From: Vairimorpha apis BRL 01
Lineage: Eukaryota > Microsporidia > Nosematidae
Length of the DNA: 15,696 bases
Direction of reading: 5' to 3'
Assembly: GCA_000447185.1 (NCBI GenBank)
Contig: KE647219.1
Location: 1 to 15,696 of the forward strand
Shown: positions 1 to 7,798 of the stretch, in pieces
How the letters are laid out: every line of letters begins with the position of its first letter
Position numbering within the stretch: the first letter of the stretch is position 1
Position numbers and translations under genes: made by a program
The notes under the pieces: model-generated
The model's database searches: none
Told to the model about the DNA's origin: nothing
The model's input: only the letters and a program-made list of their open reading frames with translations

Positions 1-378
1 AATATTTTAAAATAAAATCTATCTTTTTACTTAATTAAATAAATTTTAAATAATACAAATTTTTAATTAAAAATTAAAATAATAAATAAAATCTATTTTA
101 TAAATTAATTATAATAATACAAATTTTTCATATAAATTATAAAAAAACTTCATAAAACAATTTTAAAAACCTTTTTAAATTAAAAATTAATTACTATCTA
201 TTTTTATAAATACAATAAACATTTACAAACAATTTACTATCTATTTTTAAATAAATATCATAAACTTACATACAATAAACATTTATTATCTATTCTTAAA
301 TAAATACAATAAACAAAACATTTACAAACAATTTACTTACAATATTAATTAAAATTAAAAATTATTTTTTTATATCCT
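1..378. repeat. AT-rich upstream region with degenerate direct repeats
   Basis: I see no gene here. A unit containing ACTATCTATTTTT followed by AATACAATAAACATTTACAAAC recurs imperfectly near 193, 236 and 286, with offsets of about 43-49 bp. A second loose repeat (AATAAAATCTAT, later AATACAAATTTTT) occurs near 9 and again near 84. The last ~40 bp form the immediate promoter of gene A and end in the tract TATATCCT directly before its ATG. Confidence 0.6.
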
Positions 379-3115
379 ATGTACAGTATAATAATATTAT
401 TAATTAAATTTCTAAAATCTACAAACACTAATACAAAATTAAATCATCTAATATATAACAGAATGATTGATTTTAATAATTGCTAGAGTGGATGACGTAA
501 TTGACACAATAATAACTAAACAAATACATATTAATAAAGTTGTACAAAATGATTTGGGTTTAGATGAATGTGATAATAAAATGATTGATGAACAGATTAG
601 TGTTATGTTAAATTATAGTAATATAGATGAACAGAGAAATAATTATATAAAAGGTAATAGAAATTATATTCTAGATGAACAATATAATGTTATGTTAAAT
701 TATAGTAATATAGATGATAGAAATTATAATTTAATAGATTATAAATATTTAATAGATAATCCTCCAAATAATAATAATATAAACATAATAATAGACACAA
801 AAATAAAAACTTTCATCAACAAAATAATTAACAGTATACTACAAAATAATTATATCTGTTTATCAATAAACAAAATGATAAACATATTTGTTAACGAATT
901 AATAAATACAAATATAAATGAATTAATAAATACAAATAATAAAATATATAATAATTTAAACAGATTTACAAATAATAAAATATACAACAATAATTTAAAC
1001 AGATTTACAAATAATAAAATATACAACAATAAAATACATTTTACAAATAATAAAATTTACAACAAAAAAAAAATATAAAAAGAATCTTTCTAATAAAATT
1101 TTATGTTTATTAGAATCAAATGATAGAAAATTTATAGAAAAACAAAATGGTGAGTATTTTTTAAAGGATGATAAATTAGAATTTGATAATGTTTTGGATG
1201 ATGTTATAGAGTTATATGATTTTGAAGTTGGTAAATGTAAAAATAATTTGTATATTAGTAAAGAAATGATTTTGTTGCAAATTGTTGATTATTTTGAGGG
1301 GAATTTAGATAATGATAGATTTAAATTATATAATCCTGAAATAGAAAATATTTCAAACACTGATAGTTTAAAATTATTTAATATTGAAAGTGATAAAAAT
1401 TTAGATAATTGTTTAAAATTATATAATAGTGAAATAGAAAAAAATGTAAATACTAATTCTGATTTAGTGAATAGTGAAATTGATAAATTTATACTAATTT
1501 TGATTTAGTGAATAGTGAAATGTTTAAATAATAATAGTATTGAATTATATAATTCTGAAATAGAAAATATTACAAATAATATTTATAAACCATTTAATAC
1601 TGAATTAGAAAATAACAAAATTAAAAAATTAAATTTAGTGAAGATTTTGAAATAAAAGAGCATTATATCACAAAAATTAAAAATAAATCAAATTTATATG
1701 AAAATAAAAATACTGTTAATATTGATATTAATAATGAAGTTATAAATAATATGAAATTTAATGACAATAATACTGATATCAACAAAGATGAAATTTTTGA
1801 ATATAAAATTGATTATAATAAAGAACAAAAATTTAAGAACAAAATGATAATATTAACGAAGATGAAATCTTAGAATATAGATTGTTAATCATGAAATTAT
1901 AAACAATACAAAATCAAAAAAATTAGAAGAACAAAATAATTCTGATATTAACAAAGATAAAATTTGTGAAAATAAAATTGAAAATAACAAAGAACAATAC
2001 AGTAATACAAAATCAAAAAAATTAGAAGAACAATATAATAATACAAAATCAAAAAAATTAAAAGACAATAAAATTGAAAATAACAAAGAACAAAATAATA
2101 ATACAAAATCAAAAAAATTAGAAGAACAATATAATAAAACAACATCAAAAAAATTAAAAGACAATAAAATAAAAAATTGTTATTTCGAAAAAATTAATAA
2201 AAATCAAGAAAATCCAGAAAATTCCAAACAATTTTCATTTTTTATACAATTAATACAAAAAGATTTATTAAATATCCTAAAAATAAAAAATAAATATTTT
2301 TTAAAAGAAGAAATATTAATTAACAAAATAATAAAAAAAATAGAAAATCCCAAATTTTTTCCTTTAAACGTTGATAAATTAACAAATATACTAAACAAAT
2401 TATTAAATACAACCAAAAACACACAAACATCATTAAATAATGACAAACAAAAAATAATAAATAATATTTTAAAAACAAAATACATATATAAAAATTCAAC
2501 CAAAAACACACAAACATCATTAAATAATGATAAACAAAAAATAATAAATAATATTTTAAAAACAAAATACATATATAAAAATTCAACAAAAGAAAAAACA
2601 TACATTATACATTAAAAAACAAATATAACCAATTTTATATAAGACTAAATAAAGAAATAATATCACTAGATGACATTTTTAATCGTACAATTATATATAT
2701 TAAAAATATTACTGATAACAAAATTAAACAATTATTTATTTTTGGTTTACAAAATGCAGTACTTTATGATAAAAATAATAGATATCCTAGATTTTTAAAT
2801 ATTTTAACTTTATTATATATTTTTGATAAAGATAATAAATTATATAATTGTTGTTGGCATCATAATTTTTTTAAATTGTTGACTATGTATAAATTTCAAG
2901 AGATACATAGTTATTTAGCTAATTATATATTTGAAACTAATAAATATAAATTTTATCATTTATATATTATTATGAATACTTTTAATGTTATTGATGCTTT
3001 AAATTTTTATAAGGATATTAAAAATAATATAATTGAATTTCAATGTATTAATGATTTGATTGATTTGGTTAATAAAGTTAAATGTTGGTTGTTTGGTATT
3101 AATATTAATGTTTGA
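379..3115 (+). CDS. Gene A: frameshift-interrupted large protein, unrecognised family, paralogue of gene B
   Basis: No known family recognised. I place the start at ATG 379 (MYSIIILLIKFLKS...), a hydrophobic, signal-peptide-like N-terminus directly behind CCT, because gene B begins the same way (CCC, ATGTAC). The plus strand stays protein-like to TGA 3113-3115 but only across frame changes. These lie near 471-474, 1064-1073 (A10), 1488-1491, 1518-1520, 1634-1636, 1841-1844, 1877-1882 and 2593-2598 (A6). Three need one base fewer and five one base more, giving roughly 910 residues. Open pieces include 467-1078, 1194-1508, a long one from about 1884 to 2615 without a useful ATG, and a final one from about 2612 to 3115. 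The middle is Asn/Lys/Glu-rich with repeats (LYNSEIE, NTKSKKLEEQYN, FTNNKIYNNNLNR). The C-terminal part matches gene B. Minus-strand ORFs at 1889-2605 are shadows. Alternatives: a pseudogene, or an intact gene with assembly indels. Confidence 0.66.
951..1065 (+). repeat. ~39-bp coding tandem repeat in gene A
   Basis: A 39-bp (13-codon) unit, read as FTNNKIYNNNLNR, is repeated about two and a half times and then degenerates (FTNNKIYNNKIH, FTNNKIYN). The period is a multiple of three and the reading frame is kept, as expected of a translated low-complexity region. It ends at the A10 run where the open frame breaks. Confidence 0.7.
1960..2165 (+). repeat. Lys/Glu/Asn-rich coding repeat in gene A
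   Basis: Blocks reading NTKSKKLEEQYN, NTKSKKLKDNK and IENNKEQ alternate several times in one plus-strand frame. The pattern predicts a charged, probably extended or coiled-coil segment just before the conserved C-terminal region. The same DNA gives Leu/Phe-rich minus-strand frames (1889-2164), which I regard as antisense shadows. Confidence 0.65.
2229..3112 (+). other. Conserved C-terminal region of gene A (shared with gene B)
   Basis: Read across one A-run frameshift (2593-2598), this region aligns by eye with the end of gene B. Matching blocks are QKDLLNILK (B: EKDLFTILK), FGLQNA (B: YGLQNI), PRFLNILTLLY (B: PRFLNVVTTLY), a single Trp in a similar place, and the terminal NKVKCWLFGININV (B: NKVKSSLFGIPYV). 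It is predicted mostly helical, with Leu/Ile/Phe/Tyr at regular spacing. I do not recognise the domain. Confidence 0.7.
2410..2583 (+). repeat. 87-bp in-frame tandem duplication inside gene A
   Basis: The unit starting CAACCAAAAACACACAAAC at 2410 is repeated at 2497, an offset of 87 bp (29 codons). The copies are nearly identical (GACAAAC against GATAAAC in one spot). A third start of the unit appears at 2584 and is cut off at once. Both copies read NNDKQKIINNILKTKYIYKN in the same frame. Gene B lacks the insertion, so the duplication is recent and specific to gene A. Confidence 0.8.
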
Positions 3116-3324
3116 AAATTAAACTTTTATTTGAAGGTTAATTTCATTATTCTATTATTTTTTTCCCTTCCGTATCAAACGAGTTCACTTAGAATATATT
3201 AATGTTTGAAAATAAATTAATTTAGAAAATTTGATTTTTTATTTTAAAGTGATTAAATTTTTTTTACTACAATTATTTAGTTGAAATTTATATTGTATTA
3301 TTAATATAAAAAATTTTATAACTA

Positions 3325-3650
3325 AAAATGTAATTAATTGAGCAAAGATAAATTTTATTATTGTTTTTGATACAAATATTTATTTAAATTTTTTTATATT
3401 CTAATTGTAATTATTAATTTTATATTAAAAATGCAATTTACTGTGCAAAGATAAATTTTTATTATTACAAACATCTATTCAAAAAAAATATATTGTAATT
3501 GTAATTTCTAATTTCATAACAAAAAATGCAATTTACTGTGCAAAGATAAATTTATTATTATTACAAACATCTATTCAAAAAAATATATTGAAATTGTAAT
3601 TATTAATTTTATATTAAAAAAATGCAATTAATTGAGCAAAGTTTATATTC
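3325..3650. repeat. Tandem ~95-bp repeat array
   Basis: Four imperfect copies begin with AAAAATG(C/T)AATT near 3327, 3428, 3524 and 3619. Each carries GAGCAAAG or GTGCAAAG shortly after. The two central copies also share TTACAAACATCTATTCAAAA and then ATATATTG(T/A)AATTGTAAT. The outer copies are more diverged and the last is truncated. Confidence 0.75.
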
Positions 3651-4230
3651 TTGAAAAACTATAAATCAACCATTTTTAATAAATTGTAAAATTTAGTTTT
3701 TAAATACAAATGTTTCAATAATATAATTAATAACAAAATTTATAATTTATTAAATTGGTTCATAAATAACAATATTATTTTAATATTTTAAACAAATAAC
3801 TATGTTGAATAAATATTTTTCTGTTTAATTGTACTTTAATTATTATAGTATAAATTGATATTCATTTTTTCTATAAAAACATAATGTTATGTAAAAATTA
3901 TTTATCAATTACAGATTATAATTTTATGATAAATTAAAAATGGCCGAATATATTAAAATTTTTTCATAAAAGAAATTAAATTTACCAAAAATTTATAATT
4001 ATTTAATAATCAAAATGTATTTTTTTTAAAATTTATATCATTTTAATAGTAAAAAAATGAATTTTCTATTTATATAAAATATTAAAAAAAAAACAAATCC
4101 TTTTAATATAATTACATATAGCAAAACTTAATATTTTATGTATTTTTATCTTGTAGTATACATATTTTGGATTTAAGTTAAAATATTTAGTTTTATATAT
4201 TAATTGTTTATAAAAAAAGAATAAATATTT

Positions 4231-4735
4231 TTTCATATCAAATCAATGATATTTAAAAAATTAATAAAAAAAATTTTATCTTACAGTTAAAATTAACATT
4301 TAATGTTTTTATGTTTTTATATCAAATCATTGATTATTTAAATTGTTTTAAATATTAATCAAAGAAATTGCAATCTTACAATAAAATTAAAGTTTTAATG
4401 TTTTTATTTCAGACCAATAATTATATTAATTACATTAAAGACATTTTATTTTATATAAAAAAAATATCAATTTAATTTTAATTGTAAAAATTTCTTTAAA
4501 TAATCAATGATTTGATATAAAAACATTAAAACATTAATTTCAATTGTAAAAATTTCTTTAAATAATCAATGATTTGATATAAAAACATAAAAACATTAAA
4601 TGTTAATTTTAATTGTAAGATTAAATTTTCTTTAATTAATTTTATTAATAATCATTAACTTGATATAAAAATTAAACAAATGTTTTATATAGATTGAAAT
4701 TTCTTTAATTAATTTATAAATAATCATTGATTTGA
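4231..4735. repeat. Inverted-repeat array of ~60-90-bp units
   Basis: The left side carries TTATATCAAATCATTGATTA-type units near 4231, 4318 and, more degenerate, 4401. The right side carries the reverse complement (TAATCAATGATTTGATATAA) near 4501 and 4561, with degenerate copies near 4650 and 4715. The best pair, about 4262-4343 against about 4556-4640, is nearly complementary over some 80 bp, including TTAACATTTAATG and CTTACAGTTAAAATT. The dyad centre is near 4450. This could form a long hairpin, be a non-autonomous inverted-repeat element, or be a local inverted duplication. It ends ~150 bp before gene B. Confidence 0.75.
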
Positions 4736-4883
4736 TAAAAAACAATATTATTAATTTAAATATTTAATAACATAATACCAGTTTAACATCACAATCCAAA
4801 TTGTTTAAACTTACATGTTAAATCATCCATTTTAAATAAAAAAACAATAAATTACTAAAAAATATAAAATTTTATATTTTAAT

Positions 4884-4891
4884 CTCCCATG
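4884..4891 (+). promoter_or_regulatory. CCC start-proximal motif of gene B
   Basis: CTCCC directly abuts the ATG at 4889. The surrounding DNA is almost pure A/T, so the three C residues stand out. Gene A has TCCT at the same position. CCC tracts near starts are described in AT-rich microsporidia. Confidence 0.6.
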
Positions 4892-6577
4892 TACATTCTT
4901 TTTATTTTAATAATTAATTATTCTATTCAAACATTTATTATATTTAATGATAACAATAACAAAAACTATAATAAACAAAAATTTGTTAATTTAAATGAAC
5001 AATCTTTATTAAAATTAAATAACATTATTAAATTAAATTCAGATAAGCAAATTAAATACGTTTTACAAAACAGAAAATTTAATTGTAATGAAAATTTATT
5101 ATTTATTTATAAAAAAATTGCTTATAATAGTTTTGATAAAGAAAAACTTGCGAAAGTTGAAAAGATTTTGAAATTTATTTTAGATAAACAAATTAATTAT
5201 GTTTTAGAAAATAAAATTATTTCGAAATTATCTAAAGATAAAAATTTAATTGATTATAAAAAGTCTTATAGGTTAGGTTATTCTGTAAAAGATAAAATTA
5301 ATAATGAAAATTATTTGTTCAATAAAAAATTTATAGATGAGAAATATATAAATAATTATGAATTAAATGAAGATAATAATCAGAAACCCGATTATATAAA
5401 TCAATTTAAAGAAATAGAAACAAATAAAAAATTAATTGAAGATAATAAACAGAAACTTAATTCTACATATATAAATCAAATAAATAAAGAATTTAATGAA
5501 GATAATAAACAAAAATCTAATTCATTATATATAAATCAATCCAAAGAAATAGAAACAAATAAAAAAGTTAATAGCATAACAAATAAAAGTAAAATTTTTA
5601 CAAGAAATTTAAATAAAAATCAAAACGAAATACTAACAATAGAAGAAAATAATAAAAAACATATTCAAAATTTTTTGTCTTTCGATGAACAGTTTTTAAA
5701 AAAGAAAAAATCAAATATAATATTATAATTGACGAAAATTTTTTACATAATATCTACAAATCAGATTATTTTAAAGAATTTATTAACGTATTTTTTATTA
5801 TAGAAAAAGATTTATTTACTATATTAAAAAATGCATATTTTTATATTTATTATGGAAATGAATTAATAGCAGACATTTTAAATAAATTTAATACAGAAAA
5901 AACTCTTATTGAAAGAATATCATTATTTTTAGATGTATTAAAAAAGTTAGAAAATTTTAATACTTTTAACATGAATATATTAAATGATGAAAAAAGTTTA
6001 TTAATTGAAAATTGTCTTAAGAATCATTTTTATAAATCTTATGAAAATAATAAAGTACTTAATAAAACTAAATCATCTTTATCAAAATTTAGACAACGTT
6101 TAATTAGACAAATTTTTGATTTAAGTGAAGTTTTAATATATCTTTCAAAAATATTAAATGAAATACCAGATAGAAATTTTCATGCATTAGTTTTGTATGG
6201 TCTACAAAATATTTTTAATAACGATTCGTATTTAAATTTACCTAGATTTTTAAACGTTGTAACAACTTTATACACCTATAAAAATGAACGTAATTTATAT
6301 TCTGTTAATTGGGATTTGACTTTATTTAGAATTATATGTTTTTCTAAATATGGAAAAAAACAAATAATTTTTGTCAAAGAATTTTTGATAGGATTTTTGA
6401 TAATAAAAAAAATGTATCTCGTCGTTTTTATTTAGTTTTAAATTCTATTTATATTGATCCTTTGTTAGATGATTATGAAAAGATAGAAAGAAATGAAAAT
6501 GTTTTAAATTTTTTATTTGTTTAATTATTATGTTAAATAAGGTTAAAAGTAGTTTGTTTGGAATACCATATGTTTGA
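4889..6577 (+). CDS. Gene B: paralogue of gene A, unrecognised family, frameshift-interrupted
   Basis: The start at ATG 4889 is chosen for the adjoining CCC and the hydrophobic N-terminus (MYILFILIINYSIQTFIIF), which looks like a signal peptide or anchor. The first open piece (4889-5728, 279 codons) is Asn/Lys-rich with repeats of about 25 residues (EDNKQK...YINQ...KEIETNKK). Three single-base losses then break the frame, at A6 5705-5710, T5 6382-6386 and T6 6509-6514. Allowing for them the protein runs about 563 residues to TGA 6575-6577. All three repairs have the same sign (one base missing). From about residue 290 it parallels gene A to the final residues. The protein is presumably secretory if the N-terminus is a signal peptide. 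Alternatives: a recent pseudogene, or an intact gene with homopolymer errors. Function unknown. Confidence 0.72.
5767..6574 (+). other. Conserved C-terminal region of gene B (shared with gene A)
   Basis: About 270 residues contain EKDLFTILK, YGLQNIF, LPRFLNVVTTLY, one Trp (VNWDLTLF) and the ending LNKVKSSLFGIPYV. Conservation between the two genes survives in exactly the frames obtained after correcting the homopolymer breaks, which supports those corrections. The piece 5971-6435 is the longest uninterrupted part. Confidence 0.7.
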
Positions 6578-7746
6578 GTTAAATTTTTTGATATACAATA
6601 TAATTTTCATAATAAATTTATTAAAAGAATATTTTTTTATACATTATAATTTTTTTAATATATTTATTATTAAAATATTTACATAATAAATTTATTAATA
6701 GAATAATTCTTTTTATACATTATAATTTTTAAAATATATTTATTATTAAAATATTTACATAATAAACTTATTAATAGAATAATTCTTTTTATACATTATA
6801 ATTTTTAAATATATTTATTATTAAAATATTTACATAATAAATTTATTAATAGAATAATTTATTAATAGAATAATTCTTTTTATCATTATAATTTTTATAA
6901 TATTATTTATTATTAAATGCATTTTTTGTATATATTATAATTATATTAATAATTTATTAATGTAAAATATAATTTTCATAATAATAAATTTTTAATATAA
7001 TTTATTTAGTTTTTATAAAATCAATATATTAATTTAATATAATTTATATTATAAAATTAAAATTATTTCTTAAAATTTGTTTTATTTAAATCAAAGAGTT
7101 ATTTTAATTTTGTTCTTTAACATTTTTAATATATTAAATAGTTTATTTTTTAATTAAATATAAGAATTGAAAAATTTTTTAATAAAAGATATGTAAATAA
7201 GAATTCTATTAAAAAAATACTATATTTAATAAAAAAAATAATTTATTTTAAAATAATTTAAAAAAATCTCATATTTAAAAATTATTTAATTTGTTTTCAT
7301 TAATCTAATCTATCAGTTTAATTTATTTGTCTTAAAAATATCAAAATAAAATATCTTAGTATCTAATTTAAAATTTAAAATTTTAATCTTTTAAGCAATA
7401 AAAATAACAAAAAATAAAAGAATTTATTAAAAATCAAATAATTATTTTTTTTAAAAACACATCTTTAATTAAAGATTATAAATCAATAAAAATTATACAA
7501 TTTGTTTTTATTATTTTTCTACTTTTTAAAATCATATTTTTAATATAATTTATAAAAATTTACTGAAAAATTAAAAAAAAATATTTTTATACACAAAGTT
7601 TAAACAACTTTTTAGTTTAAAAGTATTAAAATATGTCATCTAATAACAAAAAAAATATTTAAACAAACATTTTTAAAATCTTCAATTTAAAATTTAATTC
7701 TAATAAATAAAAATCAAAACGGCTGAATCAAATCAATATTTTTGAA
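6578..7746. other. Intergenic region between genes B and C
   Basis: Apart from the ~75-bp tandem array at its left end I see only AT-rich DNA with many A and T runs and no supported gene. A small less AT-rich patch, AACGGCTGAATCAAATC near 7718, lies ~80 bp before the gene C start and may belong to its promoter. The CCC motif of the other genes is absent here. Confidence 0.55.
6609..6905. repeat. Tandem ~75-bp repeat array, four copies
   Basis: Copies start with CATAATAAA(T/C)TTATTAA at 6609, 6682, 6758 and 6833 (offsets 73, 76, 75). Each includes AGAATAATTCTTTTTATACA and later TATTTATTATTAAAATATTT. The fourth copy has an internal ~19-bp duplication (ATTTATTAATAGAATAA twice). It begins 30 bp after the gene B stop. 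Confidence 0.82.
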
Positions 7747-7790
7747 ATGAAACAAAATTTGAAACAAATATGAATAAACATTCATTTTAA
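7747..7790 (+). promoter_or_regulatory. Two short upstream reading frames before gene C
   Basis: ATG 7747 opens an 8-codon frame ending at TGA 7771-7773. ATG 7770 overlaps that stop and opens a 6-codon frame ending at 7790, nine bases before the gene C ATG. If transcription starts upstream of 7747 these could affect initiation at 7799. If it starts closer they are irrelevant. Confidence 0.3.
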
Positions 7791-7798
7791 AATAAATC

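Larger units (their letters stand above)
3116..4888. other. 1.8-kb intergenic region, repeats only
   Basis: There is no convincing coding frame on either strand. It contains a tandem ~95-bp array (3325-3650), an inverted-repeat array (4231-4735) and otherwise plain AT-rich DNA. A short C-rich patch (CCCTTCCG at 3165-3172, then CGAGTTCACTTAG) stands out 50 bp after the gene A stop; I found no tRNA-like or ORF explanation. The phrase ATTAATGTTTGAAAAT from the end of gene A is repeated about 95 bp further on. Confidence 0.6.

Noticed and set aside
1889..2605. Minus-strand Phe/Leu-rich ORFs that look like membrane proteins
   Set aside because: They are antisense to a continuous, repeat-containing plus-strand frame of gene A. 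Hydrophobic runs arise from complementing AAA/AAT-rich codons.
3325..3650. CRISPR array
   Set aside because: The repeats are contiguous ~95-bp units without constant short repeats and unique spacers, and the genome looks eukaryotic.
3941..3970. Short frame ATGGCCGAATATATTAAA
   Set aside because: Ends after nine codons with no conservation or start motif evidence.
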